Of a stretch of DNA of 64,000 bases, positions 11,655 to 24,156 are shown piece after piece. Source of the stretch: Ditylenchus dipsaci (lineage: Eukaryota > Nematoda > Chromadorea > Rhabditida > Anguinidae); assembly GCA_004194705.1 (NCBI GenBank), contig SADC01001227.1, positions 1,922,001-1,986,000 on the forward strand, given 5' to 3'. Below the pieces are notes generated by a model. The model did no database searches, was not told the origin of the DNA, and worked only from the letters and a program-made list of their open reading frames with translations. Position numbers and translations under genes: made by a program. Numbering within the stretch: position 1 is the first letter of the stretch; each line of letters starts with the position of its first letter.

Positions 11655-14600
11655 ATGTTTCAACAAACGATGAAAAAAGAAATGAACTCTGGCAAATCGT
11701 GCCTATTGATTCTTGTAGTCAAGCGAAGAAAGATTGCTACTTTCTGGAGCACTTGGACTTTGGCCTAGTTTTTTGGATTGTGATACCTCTGTGCAGTCGA
11801 AAATGTTTCCTTCTGTGCCAGCAAACACAGTTGAGCAAGATTTCAAATTATTCGGTAAACTATTGATCAATTTTTTTAAAAGGTTATGAATAAAATTTAA
11901 GGTAGTCAATGCAAGGCAATCTCTTTTTTGTTTTTTTTTTCATTAATCTAAATTTGGTTCTAGCTGCCGTTGAAAATAAATCGAATGAAAGTACAGAGTG
12001 TGTCTGGCCGCTTGTATTTCAAGCACCTAAAAATTTTGCTGTTGGTTCTGCAGTAATTGACGCTTGTTACTTGCCGTGCAGGTAGAGCTTGATACTGTTA
12101 ATTGTAATTTTGATGTTTCAACTACTAAGAAGTGCTTTGATCACATCTACAGTGTCTATCAACTCTTTCCATATGCTGAGTTTATTGGTTTCACTCTGTT
12201 TCCTGTCCTTTTTCGTAAGTTTACTTAGTTAGTCTGAAGCTTCAACGCTCTCACATAGGACTCTCCCATTGAAAGCAGAAGTTTGTTCCTGCATCGCGAC
12301 ACTTTTTTACCTCTATTTTTTCAAATTTTTCCCAGTTATATTTTGAGAGTCTGGTCCAAATAACACAAAAATTCCGATTTTGACGATCTTTTTTGGGCAC
12401 TTGTGCACTTCGTGGGGTCCCTTTTTATCTTTAACTGTGAATATTTTATTTTAGTCAGCTAAGTGATTTTCTACGCTAAAAAGATTAAGAAAAATGGTTT
12501 TCCAACGTTTACCTTACTAAAAAGTTGAGTTTTCGAAAAAATTTCCTTATAAAAATTTGACTTTTTATAACTGTTAACAGTTAATAAAACATGGAAACCA
12601 TCCCACCACCCCCCCCCCCCCCGAAGTGCACGAGTGCCCTTTTTTGAGTTTAACCCATAATTGTCCGATTGAAAAGGCAGAAACTCTCACTTAGGACAGG
12701 CTCTTTCGGAAATCTTTGTTTTCGAACTGAGTTGTTGATTTTTAGATTAAAAAAATTGGATTTCTAAGAAACGATCGGCAAAATCGTAATCCCTCAATAT
12801 TTATGACTAGACTGTCGAAACATAACTGGCAAACATCTTTTAAACTTGAGGTAAAAAAGAGATTAAACCCGTGAATTGGTCGCTCGCTTGAGTGAGAGCA
12901 TCTGCTGTACTTAATGAGCTAAAAGACTCAAATAAATATAGTAAAAAGCCCTGAAAAATCAAAGCTGAGTGCTATCACTTGAATTGAAATTCTCTTTCAG
13001 GTCTATTTTCTGCCTTTAGTGAAGCACATTGAAGCATTTGTTCTGACTCAGGCAACATTCTGGACTGGCATTCACTATTTTTTGTTGTCACTCCCATTTC
13101 TGGATAGCATCTTTGAAGAAGCAGTCTGCGATGGACAAATAAGGAGAAGTGTCAAGCCAGTGTACTTCTCAAATTTGAAAAACATTAGTAATTTAAACAA
13201 ATCACATCTTTATTTAATTTTTTAAAATCAGCTTGCACGGATTAGGAGAGCTTGTCTCTTTGTGCAATCTTCAATCCCTTCTGCTCACTTTTTCTATTTT
13301 GTGTTCATATTACTGGCTAACAGGTAGCTTTTTTAAACTTCTAAGCTCGATTATATTATAGTTAAATTCCAAGATAGAAAAACATTCCTGTCTGAATTTT
13401 TACAGAAGATTTTTCAGTATTACTGCTTCGACAAGTATTTTTTCTGCTGCAACGAAGAAACTGTTTTTTAATCAAATTATCTGGAAGGAGAGTCAACTGT
13501 GGATGGTTATACTCTTTGGTCTATCCGGTTGCCATCATCTATTGCATTGTCAGTACTGCTGCTATTGAAACTACACCAAATGGTGCAATAGGCGTTTGCT
13601 ATCCAGCCCTGGAGCGCATGAAAACAGCTGCCTTCGTTTTGGCCCCAATACTTCTCTGCTTGGTTTGCCTGACAGTTGCTGTGCTTAGCTGTCTTTTTAT
13701 GCTGATAACAGGTGAAAAATTGAATTTAAATAAAACCATTGTTCATATTTGTTAAATTGTTTCGAGTCACATAATATTTTCGGACTGTGCTGCATGGTAT
13801 TGCACAAATGGTGGTGGCGCTGAGTTTTTAAATTTAATTTCGTTGATTTCGTAGTCATTTGGTTTTGTGTCATTTTGCTCGTTTCGCTTTTTTTGCGATT
13901 TCAAAAGTCTAAGCTATTTTCAATTACATGTTTTCTAGTAGAACACCAGTGCTCTGTTTAATTTCAAAAAATTTAAAAATCTCCGTATTTTCATTATAAA
14001 CTCTTGAGTTGGGTGAAAATATATGGTTTTTGGTGAATCAAGATTATTATTTAGGCTTGTTTGATGAGTCCTTTGGCAAAAAGCTTCGTCATGCACAACC
14101 CAATAGATGCGACACATACATGGAGCCAAACATGACTAATTCTAAAAAGCCATTAATCAACGAAGAAAAAATAACAAACAAAACAGAAAATAACCAGGCT
14201 TCTAAGCCATCTTTGCTACCTCTAGCACATTTCGGTAGGAAATTTTTATGGAAAAATTTTCAACTCAATATATTTTTTTAGTTTTGATTTATACTTCATT
14301 TTGGATCTCCCTTCTTGCCTTGAGTTTCTTGAACCACTTGATTTATACAAACTCGCCATCTGAAAAAGAGGCAATCCTTCGAAGTGTTATGTAAGCTTAC
14401 TAAACTAAAGCAATTAAAAGATCTATTTCGCTTTCTTTTTAGTTGCTCTGTAAATGCAGCTTTTTCGGAAAAACTTTTTAATTCTACACAAGAATCTCTG
14501 GGCGACAAGCTGTATTCTTCCAGGCAAGTAAATCAAAAAATACAATAAACAAAATTTGTTTTTTATTTCAAAACATTTTAGTCACTTTTTTGATCATGAC

Positions 14601-16956
14601 TGTGAACTGCCCATAAACAATTTCGATATGCTGTATTTGCTTGGATATTTGATTTTTCCTTCACTTCCGCTGGCAACTGCATCCTTCTGCATTCTTCGGA
14701 ACATCATGACCAAAAGAAGATATGTTTTAGAAGTTCTATGCTTCCAAGAAAATGCCAGATTGCCTTTGAATACCTCCCCAACTGATTTGGTCAGTGTGTC
14801 ACCAAATTGTGCAGAAACAGTAAGGGCTCCGAATGGGTATGCATTTTCTAAACTAAAAAAAATTATTTAAATTCTTCTTAGCTTGCCGAATCGAAACAAA
14901 CAGCAATTAACTGGTCCGACAATGAAAATCCCGTCTACAACTTCTGGTTTTCCAGTGGAGGAACCGGAGACCAAGGAAGGCTGTGAATCGCTTGTTGTAG
15001 AATCTGACGCAAATAACTACAGTGACGAACACTTGAAGGCTTGGTAAAAAACACTTTTGAATTTAATAAGTTATCAAACGAGTTCCTTTTTTGGAACTTA
15101 TTTACTGGGGGGGGGCACATTTTTGCACATTTGTAAATCATGTTTAAACGACTTCTAAGTAATTTTTATATGCTTGAAACGATTAAAAAGTTGTTTTCTG
15201 ACACTTTTCCACGTAAAAATAATTTTTTGAAAAAAAATTCTTTGACCAAAATAAGACTTATTGCCTTGGGGGACCCAAGGCAAAACACCTTGTATTAAGG
15301 GATTCTACCGCGTTTTGGTCACTGGAGCTGGGCAAAAAGAGTCGCTTAATGCATTTTTGATCAAGAGTCTTGCTCGGAATTATGTCTAAGGTAAGTGCGC
15401 GCGCGCATCTCTAACCAACCAAGCCCCTGCGCCCCGAAGGGGGCGCAGGAAGCTATGTTGCTTGGGTTGAGATGCGCACACACACATACCTTAGACACAA
15501 ATCACTCGAAAGTGAATCTGGATGCATAAAAATGTATGCATACCAGAGTTTCTTTATGCGGTAGCCCCAGTCAACAAAGCTGTGTTCAAATTCCATCTTT
15601 TTGTGGTATCCAGGTACCCTTTCAGGTTGGATTGCCTTGGGGGACCAAGGCAAAAAGTCAAATTTTAGTCAAAATTTTTTTTTTCAAAAAAATGATTTTT
15701 GTGTGTAAAGGTGTCAGAAAATGACTTTCTTATCGTTTTAAGCACATAAAAGTTACTTAGGAGTCGTTTAAACATGATTTACAAATTAGTAAAAAATGCG
15801 CCCCAAGTAAATAAGTGCCCCTTTTTTCAGGCTACAAAAATTGTTGCCACTAACCCAGGGTGGCTCAACCAATAGCTTGAATAACAAAGCAAGGACGGAG
15901 GTAAGCACGCACAGCTTTAGAAGTGACCCTCAAGGCATGAATCCTAGACTTGTTCGAGAGTAAGTTCTTTTATTTTTTATAACTTATGAGTAAGGAAGGC
16001 AAACAAATTTTTTAGAGTGATAGACCAAAGAGATTTAGCAAGTCCCGCTGGCTCAGATCAAACCTTCAACATGACTTCGGCGAGTAACACCGTACCAAAT
16101 AGATCTCACCGCCGAAATGAAACTTCTGCCCCTGCAATTCCCAAAATAGACGTGAGAGTTAAGAAAAATTTACACTCAGCTAATCTTTTTCAAATAAAAA
16201 TTAAATTTGAAAAAAAAATTAAAATTGAAACTAAATAATTAATTATTTCAGCCATACTTCATGGATCCAATCCACGCCTTTGAGCTTGGGTTGCAGTCAG
16301 GCGCTTCTATCGAGCGCCAGTTGTGGCAGCATATAGTACAATCGAGCAGCCACGCGTCCTCTTCAGACGAAACCAGTGGAAGACAGGAGAGTAATGAAGA
16401 CCAAGACTTCTCAGAAATATCTCCTAGCATGTCGCCTTGCTGCTCCCATTGCAATTTAAAATGTTGGGATTTAAACAACAGTGGCAACAATAATGAAACA
16501 AACATGGATGAGCAAGAAGAAAGCACAGAAGAGGACACAGAAGGCAGCACAAGAAACTTGGATGCCTCAACAGTGGTCGAGTCAGACTTCAACGATGACG
16601 AGAGGTATCCAGACTCGGACGAGGAAAGGATGTTGAGAGAAGAGGTAAAACCAGAATTAGTTAAATGCCGGGTAGCTAATCGTTCAGATTACTTTTTTTT
16701 AAATCCCCCACCCTCGATTTTTTGACTAGGATTGAGAACTCCCGCCAAACTATAAGCTGTTCAGCTCGAAAATATTAAATCTACTTTATACTTCTCACAG
16801 GGTGATATCAACTTTTTAGAGTCAGAATTTTATAAGGAATCATATCGAAATGTTTTCCACGAACAAAATCTTGAGATGACTTGCAAAGGTTTGACCCAGC
16901 AAGAAAAGAATATCTGCTTCAAAAAAAATTTAAGGCTTCAATGCCAGCTGTTTTAA
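11655..16956 (+). CDS. Class F (Frizzled/Smoothened-type) receptor, 5' partial, long acidic C-tail
   Basis: Seven-transmembrane Wnt/Hedgehog-type receptor of the plasma membrane. Exons: 11655-11854, 11964-12081, 12130-12214, 13001-13161, 13232-13323, 13406-13711, 14055-14234, 14282-14390, 14443-14523, 14582-14836, 14882-15043, 15831-15959, 16016-16151, 16252-16644, 16801-16956. All junction phases agree; the intron after 14523 uses a GC donor (ag|GCAAGT). The order is: end of a cysteine-rich domain (SCSQAKKDC, WPSFLDCD), linker ending DACYLPC, TM1 (SFHMLSLLVSLCFLSFF), TM2, VCDG, TM3 (SLCNLQSLLLTFSILCSYYW), TM4, GVCY, then TM5 with the class F hallmark FVLAP, TM6, TM7 and about 330 residues of Ser/Glu/Asp-rich tail. 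One base is missing in a T run at 11759-11761. The Frizzled KTxxxW motif is not seen after TM7. Frizzled versus Smoothened cannot be settled by eye. Confidence 0.7.
12270..12860. mobile_element. Pogo-like fold-back element in receptor intron, with nested element 12408-12644
   Basis: Lies in the intron between TM1 and TM2 exons. Outer element: 'cgacacttttttacctctat' and 'attccgattttgacgatc' on the left are answered by 'gatcggcaaaatcgtaatcc' and 'ttgaggtaaaaaagag' on the right. Nested inside is a 237-bp element with ends 'gggcacttgtgcacttcg' and 'cgaagtgcacgagtgccc', including a run of C bases at 12604-12622. Confidence 0.6.
15060..15825. mobile_element. Palindromic repeat cluster in receptor intron
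   Basis: This fills most of the 787-bp intron before the tail exons. Two inverted arms (about 15110-15290 and 15630-15815) contain 'tagtaatttttatatgc'-type sequence and 'ttgccttgggggacc'. Between them (about 15330-15590) is a second repeat with the palindrome 'ctgcgccccgaagggggcgc' and 'gtctaaggta' / 'taccttagac' edges. The inner unit recurs at 23745-24000, 24960-25110, 43850-44110 and 53450-53540. Confidence 0.65.
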
Positions 16957-17991
16957 AAAACAGTTGAACATTTCTAGCCCCTATCAATAAGAAAGAGGGA
17001 TGGCGGTTGGTCTTTCAAGAGTGCGCATCTTAGAGCAGGCTAAATTGATAAATTAAAATCTCTTCTTATTGATAACTTATTTAATTAATTGGAGCTAATC
17101 TAGTTTAAGGTGTCGAACTACAAATTTATTAGACTTTGAAGTTCTTAACTCGCTCACAGAACTATATCATATTATCTGGATTTTTATTAATTTCAACAAT
17201 CTCCACTCGGAAATGGCCAAAAAATTCAAAATAAATAAAAAATAAAATATAAATTCGGAAGGGCACTTTCCGTCTCTTTGAGATAATATATTATACTACG
17301 GTGAGCGGGTTCAGAACTTTAAAGTCTAATAAAACACATAGTTCAACACTTTAATGCCTTGTTCACAATAATGGACTGCAAATTCAACAATCTTCACTCG
17401 GAAACGGCCAAAAAAAATTCAAATCCTTTAAAAATCATCTTTTCTTGTAGCTGAGATCTAGGGCTACCAGATGAGCTATAAATAAAGTTATTTTGAATTG
17501 AAGAAAGTTGAGAAAAGTCAATAATTTTCACTCACAATCCTTACTCGGCAGGAATGGGGATTGTGAGTGAGGATTGCTGGCTTTTTTCATCTGAATAATT
17601 AACACTCTAACTAAGCAACCACTTTGTCGTATTGGACTCAGAATTTCAAGCCAGAATTTCAAGCTCATCTTTTTTAAAAATTTAAGTCAAAAAATTTCAG
17701 CTAAGGCTTTCTGAAAACTTGGAGTTTTTTAGATTTTTGTCTTGGCACAAAAGTACGAAACATATTCATAGCTTTTTATACACTAAAGATTTTTGTAAGT
17801 TGTGAATTTTATCTTGTGAAAAAAGCAGGGCTATCTTTTAACTGTTCATTTGCTTGTGTGTCAAAATAACTAACCCCGCAAAATCCCAAAGATTGAACCC
17901 CACAAAGTGGTCGCTCGGTATTTGGAGTCTTGACAGTCCTATTTCACTAGCTTAGCGTTGCACTTAACGAATCATGGTTAGAACTGTTCGA
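16957..17991. other. Intergenic, duplicated AT-rich blocks
   Basis: Blocks around 17100-17225 and 17270-17410 are inverted relatives: 'ggtgtcgaactacaaattta', 'tagactttgaagttcttaac' and 'ctcactcggaaatggcc' are answered by 'gttcagaactttaaagtcta' and 'ttcactcggaaacggcc'. No gene recognised. Confidence 0.4.
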
Positions 17992-18196
17992 CACTAGTTA
18001 ACTTTAGGTACCCCTTGGTCCGCCTTGTGGTTTTTTCATTTTTTTGCCTGAACGCAAACTTTGCTATGTTTTTATCTTTATGTCTCTTTTTTAATATATT
18101 TACAAATTGAAATGCAATTTGCAATGCAACTAAGGCAAGAAAAATTATAAAAAAACCATAGGGGACCAAATTTGGAGGGTACCTAAAGTTAACTAG
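17992..18196. mobile_element. Miniature element with TTAACTTTAGGTACC ends
   Basis: Left end 'actagttaactttaggtacc', right end 'ggtacctaaagttaactag': perfect 19-bp inverted ends over about 205 bp. Next to them is the 'ccttggtcc' / 'ggggacca' word also seen in neighbouring repeats. Confidence 0.75.
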
Positions 18197-18228
18197 CGCC
18201 CTCTGTAAACTTTAGAAAATACTGAAAA

Positions 18229-19371
18229 TTCGTTTTCTGTAATTTTGAAACATCCTATAAGGAACTTTGTTACCTCAAAACTTTGGCCCGAAATTTTTTT
18301 TGCCATTTTGTAGAGCAACTCATCCTTAGCCACTTTGGGAAAGACTGTCATAATAAAAAGTCGGTCTCACACGGAAGATTATGCTTTTTAAAAAAGCAGG
18401 TGGTGGAGATCCCTCAAAAATGAGATATTTTTATATTTTCAACCATACTTTTTTCAGATTGTAATATGCCATTCGACGCAGAATTTTCAGGGCTTTCGAA
18501 CTGTATGAAAAGCTGTCAATGCTGAGAAATAAATTTCAAGAAAAATTGATCTCAAATTTTGTGAGAACAATTTCAATTTCTGTGAAAAAACTCTTAAATT
18601 TTTTATTCGGCATAAAAAGTCTTCCACACGAAATTTTTAATCTTAGCGCAAACTTTTGGATTGCATATTCTGAAAGCGCTGTGATTTCTCTAACAGATGG
18701 CTTGAAAAAATTTGTGAAAGGGTGACTCCAACAAGTTAGACCTTATTTTATGAACATAACTGTTCAAAAATTTGCATGCTTTCAGTACTATTTTTGCCTT
18801 TTTCCTACCCGACGAAAAATTCAAAATTTTCCAAAACGATTCAGAAAGTATCCAAATCACATGATGTAAAAAATTTTGAATTTTTCAGATGAATTTTGAA
18901 ATCACAGCGCTTTCAGAATATGCAATCCAAAAGTTTGCGCTAAGATTAAAAATTTCGTGTGGAAGACTTTTTATGCCGAATAAAAAATTTAAGAGTTTTT
19001 TTCACAAAAATTGAAATTGTTCTCACAAAATTTGAGATCAATTTTTCTTGAAATTTATTTCTCAGCATTGACAGCTTTTCATACAGTTCGAAAGCCCTGA
19101 AAATTCTGCGTCGAATGACATATTACAATCTGAAGAAAGTATGAAAAAATAATGTTGGGCGTTTGAAAATATAAAATTTCTCATTTTTGAGGGATCTCCA
19201 CCACCTGCTTTTTTTTAAAAGCATAATATTACGTGTGAGAACAACTTTTTATTATGACAGTTTCTCTCAAAGTGGCTAAGAATGAGTCGCTCTACAAAAT
19301 ACGCAAAAAAATTTGTGGTCAAAATTCTGAGGTAACAGGGTCGTTCAAAATTACAGAAAACGAGTTTTAAA
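18229..19371. mobile_element. 1.1-kb fold-back palindrome
   Basis: The two arms (about 18229-18720 and 18890-19371) are close reverse complements. Examples: 'agatccctc' with 'gcaggtggtgg' on the left and 'gagggatctccaccacctgc' on the right; 'atgctgagaaataaatttc' on the left and 'gaaatttatttctcagcat' on the right. Outer ends: 'cgttttctgtaattttgaa' and 'aaattacagaaaacgag'. Open frames here are mirror artefacts. Confidence 0.85.
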
Positions 19372-19525
19372 TTTGTGTTTTAGCTGGAAAAACATAGACA
19401 ACGCTCCTTGAATATGGCTGCAGAAAAGCCGTGAGATGAAAGCATATTGTAATGAAGCATATGATTGATTGATAAACGGTATTATTACTATAAATGGTCT
19501 GTTACTTTTTTTTGTAAAACTAACC

Positions 19526-19757
19526 CTATGGCCCTATATGACAATAAGACGCTTTTTTGCCTTGGTACCCCTGTCGTTTTTTTTGCAAACTTTCGTCAAA
19601 ATTGTCGGGCTAACAACTGGAGCTATTTGGAAAAGCTGATTGCCTGAATTATTGTAGTCGTTACTATTGTTAAAAATAAGGTAATTTGGAAATGATGCGA
19701 AAAGCAACAGGGAGGACCAAGGCAAAAAAAGCATCCTATTGTCGTATAGAGTCAACA
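19526..19757. mobile_element. Miniature element with TATGACAATA ends
   Basis: Left 'tatatgacaataagacgc' followed by 'ttttttgccttgg'; right 'ccaaggcaaaaaaagcatcc' followed by 'tattgtcgtatag'. About 230 bp, imperfect inverted ends of about 30 bp. Overlapping open frames on both strands are artefacts of this palindrome. Confidence 0.6.
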
Positions 19758-20268
19758 CTTTAAATAAAACTGAAGTCTTTTATCGGGACTCTTATGAGTA
19801 AATACAGGGTGTGTTAAGCAAAATTCAGCCAAAATATGGCTACAGAAATAGTTATAGCTTTTTGGAGTGTATCAGATTTCTTAGGAAACACTGTATATTA
19901 TAAAAGCAGCTTCAGCTTTCAGACCGTATCATATTATTTAGTCAAATTTCAATGAATGACGAAAGCTTTACAAAACCTATGCCAGATAAAGGCAGCAAAA
20001 ATGCCAGAATCTCATTTCATTTATTGTTGGTTATGTAAGATTTCTGTATTTTCATTATTGTTTTTATTTTAATAAAACCACCTTCAATTTATATATTAAA
20101 AGATGTTAATTGAATACAACAAAAGGCTTTTTTGTTATTACTTGCCAGACAGTAATAAAATTGGCAATATTTAGACAATAACAGTCACAGAAGCAGCACC
20201 TTTTCACAAACGACCATCATCTTTATTAGCTTTCTTAGCTAAGTAAAATTCCAGTGAAATTTTTCATG

Positions 20269-20442
20269 TACCGTATTTTAACTATTAAGCGTCCCTCTTT
20301 AATAAACGCCCCCTCTCTAATAGAATCGACCTTTTTTGACTAGGTTTTCAGAGTTAAGGTCTATTTGAAAAAAATTAAACGCTACTGTAATTTGAGGTTG
20401 AACAATAAACGCCACACAGCATTTAATAGATAAAATACGGTA
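20269..20442. mobile_element. TACCGTATT-ended miniature element, copy 3 (word AACGCC/GCGTCC)
   Basis: Ends 'taccgtattttaactattaa' and 'ttaatagataaaatacggta'. The words 'aagcgtccc', 'aaacgcccc' and 'aaacgcc' repeat inside the element. The core phrase 'ttttttgactaggttttcagagtt' is shared with copies at 6932 and 22610. Confidence 0.7.
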
Positions 20443-22810
20443 TATAAAAGCGCTTTTTAAGTTTTATATTCTATTCTCTGGCGACTCTTGTATTTACCTC
20501 CGAAAAACGATAACAATATAAACAATGAAATTATTAATCTTTTTTCTAATTTAACCTGTTTAATTTTTTACTTATCTCACAGCCACAATTTTTTGAACTT
20601 TTTCAAAAATTATGTACCCATAATCAAAAAGCTAATGTTTTTAAACTAATAGCAAGAAAAAACATTCAGAGCCTATAAAATATTTTTACACTTTTTCGTT
20701 TTTCAAACAAGCCACACTATTTTTTAATCGGTATATATTATATTTTAATGAATAATTCATGAGAAAGTTTACAGGTTCACACCACACTCATATTTTTCCA
20801 CTTTTATTTTTGTATTGTAAAAACTGAGAAAAAAAATTCTCTGTGTGCATGATGAGGAATAGTCATCGACCCCCACTTCTAAGGGGAGCTTTAGAACACT
20901 ATCTTGTAGGGCATTAGGGCTGAGATATGGCGTTCTGAAAGAATGGTTTTTTTAAAAATCAAAAAAAATTCAAATTTTTCCAATTTTTTTAACATTTTGG
21001 TCATTTTTCAAAGAAACCGATTTTTCAAAAGCCATATCTCAACAGTGAAAATCTTTTAAAATTTTTCTGTAAAATATGTTCCTAGCTCTTAAACTGCAAT
21101 ACAAGATAATGTTTTTTAAGCCAAAAATCCTAAATTAAACTTTTGAGGGTTAAAGTGATGGAAAAGCTTGTCAAAACTTCAAAATGACCTTACAGGTAAA
21201 TCATGAGCTAAATCATGTCTATTTCAAAATATTCCAAATAAACTTTTTCTATCATTTGAAAGAAGAGAAGCTGAACTGCAAAACAATGTGTTCTGCACTT
21301 ATAATTTTGCAATAAAAAATTGTTACTAAAAATGAGTAGAAAAGTCGGCGGGAACTCTTGAAGCACCCGTTATTCACTTTTTACTCTATTTTCAATTTAA
21401 AAAATGAAAATTCAAACTAAAGTAATGCAAATTCGACTAGGTCTAAGACATGAAAGATTATATGCTAGAAATAGATTGCCCTTTTACAATGTCATGAACA
21501 AAGGGCAATTATTTCATTTTACAAATTTTATTTGCGTGTCATCCTATATTTTGTGCCTTTCATTATCTAAATATTAGCTTCTGACAATTTTTCAAGGATA
21601 ATTACTAAAACAATATATTTAGCCAAGAAATTTCGTTTTTAAAAACTGCGTGATTTTTTGGCTGTATTTAGTTGTGAAATTTTTTTCGCAAATAAATTTT
21701 TTTTAATTCACTTTTTGTGCCTTTTTAACACAAAAAAATATTTTTTTTGTTAGGCTTTTCAATGGGGTAAAAGTTAGGGGTTTTAAGAAGTTGGTTTTGA
21801 AATTTTGAAACCACAACGGAAAATTGATTTTCTACTCTCTAAAATCTCTACATCAGAAAATTCAGAAATTTTCACATGACTCACAGACAACTTACATGTT
21901 CTCAGAAAGTTCAAAAAGTATGCTTTCTATACGACTATCATAAATCAAAAATGACATTGAAAATAGGATTGAAAAAATATATTTCCAGCACTTGTGTTTT
22001 AGTGCCCTTGAACTATTAAGAGACACCAGATTTACAAGTTGAAATAAGTAACATCAAAAAATGCTACAACTCTGGCAAGAAAAAACTAACAGACCCAAAA
22101 ATCATTAACTTGAGACTAGCTTATTTGAGACTAGCTTATAATTATAACCAAAACCAGCCTGTTTAAAAACGCATGTTTGAAGCCTGCAACCCCTACCGGC
22201 TACAAGAAGTGATATAAAAACTGAGAAAAGTAATATGAATACAAATTTTTGTCATTTCTGCTGTTCATTGTTAACAATAGTTATAAACGACTTTTTTTCT
22301 CGAAAAATCATTACTATGCGAGCATCCCTTGAAAAAATTTTCTCGAATAGTCTTAATTTTTAAAAAATCCCAAAAAGATCTCGGAGTTTTAGCCAACGAT
22401 TTGAACAGAGTACTAAAACACTCAAGAATATGATTCAATTACAGGAATCCAATTTTTTTGAACTTTTTTCTTTTGCTCATAAATTTTTGAAATCGTGCTT
22501 TTATTACAAAATCTTCTTCTTGATGGAAGGAGGAGAAGATAGATCTTAGATCTCAAATCTTTGTCTAGTTTCGATACCTTTTTAACCTCCCCCCGATCAA
22601 TTTTTTGACTAGGATTTCAAAGTTAGGGCATTTTCATTTAGAATTTCAAGATTTTCTAGGGGTTGAAAAATTATTCTCCCGAGTGTTCAATAGAGCATAT
22701 CCGGTATTTTAACAAGTAATTATTCAAGTAATTTTAAACAAGTAATTTTACAATTAATTTTTCTAATTCAATCCTTTTCAACAGTATGCCAATCAAAACC
22801 TTTTTCAAAA
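20443..22810. other. Long AT-rich intergenic stretch with decayed fold-back element
   Basis: At about 20880-21360 lies an element with two inverted sections: 'gggctgagatatggcgttc' is answered by 'gccatatctcaaca', and 'gctttagaacactatcttg' by 'caagataatg'. It belongs to the same family as 50150-50680 and 60686-61462. A half-copy of the TACCGTATT family is at about 22580-22710 (cccccgatcaattttttgac ... 'gtgttcaatagagcatatccgg'). No gene seen. Confidence 0.45.
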
Positions 22811-23090
22811 AAAGGTGTGCTTATATCGAGAGCCGCGGGTCTTTTCGGCAAACTTGTGGCTATCTCGAGAACTGATTGGTGGAATCAGAATCTGTACGAT
22901 TTTTCTGATCAGACTGACAAATCAGGTTTGGCAAAAGACTTCGAAAATCGGGTTAAAAAAGTGTTGGACCCTAGGCGGGAACGAACTTGAGGGGATGTGC
23001 TTATATCGACAGCGGACTGTAGCTATATATTCCGCCAAAATTCTTTTTCAGCACTGCGTCTACTCTACTAAACCACGTATACATTTTTGA
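22811..23090. mobile_element. Pogo-like miniature element fragment (word GTGCTTATATCGA)
   Basis: The word 'gtgcttatatcgag' opens the region (22817) and recurs as 'gtgcttatatcgacagcgga' at 22998 before 'ctgtag', a reversed pogo-style CAGT end. The phrases 'aaagtgttggaccctaggcg' and 'ggaacgaact' match, in reverse, the pogo-like element at 9776. Confidence 0.5.
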
Positions 23091-24154
23091 TCTTGCTTAA
23101 TATTATTATATTAAAAATGACGAGAGAAAGAAAACGCTGAAAAATAAACCCTGTACCATTTTAAAATTTTAAGAGAAATTTCTCAATTTCATTTCTGCCG
23201 TTTTTATATAAAATAATTTTTACTCGGGGAAAACCCATTATTTGAAAAGATTTTAAGAGCACTCTTGTCTGATGGTTATAACACCAACAGACAGCTTCGA
23301 AGCACTACAAAATGGCACTACCAGAATATTTTTATGTGCCAATTAATCTCGTAATTTTAGGCTTTTTTGAAGGAAAATGCCTCAGAAGAATGATTTTTGA
23401 GTGTCTTCTTCTTATTTATTTTGCTCTTTTCGATATAAAATTTTTTAACCAAAATAAAAAAAGAATACGTGGTTTCAAACAGGAGACGCAGGGATACTCA
23501 AATTTTCGGCACTTCTTTAGTCCCCCCTCCCCATACTCGGATTTTTTGCAAAGTTACCCAAAATCACCCCCGAACTCATTTTTCTGCATGACAAGATACC
23601 AGAAGCATTAAAAAAATTTAACTTTGCCAAAAAATTGCCTCCCACCCCTCAGGCAAAGATGGTCTTTTTAGGGTATTTTTCACCAATTTTCGGCCTTTTT
23701 TAAGTCAAATGAAGGTAAAAATGATAGATTTTGAACAGGTTTTTACTTTACGGAGCTTACCGTGTAGAAACTCTGGTATGCATATGTTTTTAGCATCCAT
23801 GCACTGCGCCCCCTCTCCGCCGAATGGGGCGCAGGGGGCTTGAGAGTTAGAGATGCGCGCACTCACTTACCCTAGACATGATTCCGAGCAATACTCTTGA
23901 TCAAAAATGCATATAGAGAGACTTTTTGCCCAGCTCCAGCAAGAAAAATGTGATAAATCACCGAAAATGACCCTAAAATACCCGAAAAAGACCATCTATT
24001 TTTTTATTCAGAAAGTAAAAATCCGAGTATGTGGGGAAAGGAAGGGCGGGAAATGAACTAAAGATGTACCAATTTTTTCAGTGAAATAAATTTATGCCTT
24101 TATTTTTATTGCACAAAATGAAAATAAAAGGTGTACCAAACTTTTTCTCACCTA
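23091..24154. other. Repeat region with 'GCGCCCC...GGGGCGC' unit
   Basis: The 23745-24000 part is a copy of the unit described in the receptor intron: 'aactctggtatgcatatg', 'ggggcgcaggggg', 'gagatgcgcgcactca', 'gatcaaaaatgcata'. Flanking inverted phrases 'tagggtattttt' and 'gaccatctattttt' suggest it sits inside another palindrome (about 23515-24050). No gene. Confidence 0.5.
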
Positions 24155-24156
24155 TA

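Noticed and set aside
11645..11866. Straight reading of the first receptor exon in the longest open frame
   Set aside because: That frame leads to a stop in the next exon; the frame after a one-base shift near 11760 matches the cysteine-rich domain end and joins the next exon in phase.
18519..18725. Open frame MLRNKFQEKLISNFVRT...
   Set aside because: Lies in one arm of the 1.1-kb palindrome, with a mirrored sequence in the other arm; no exon neighbours.
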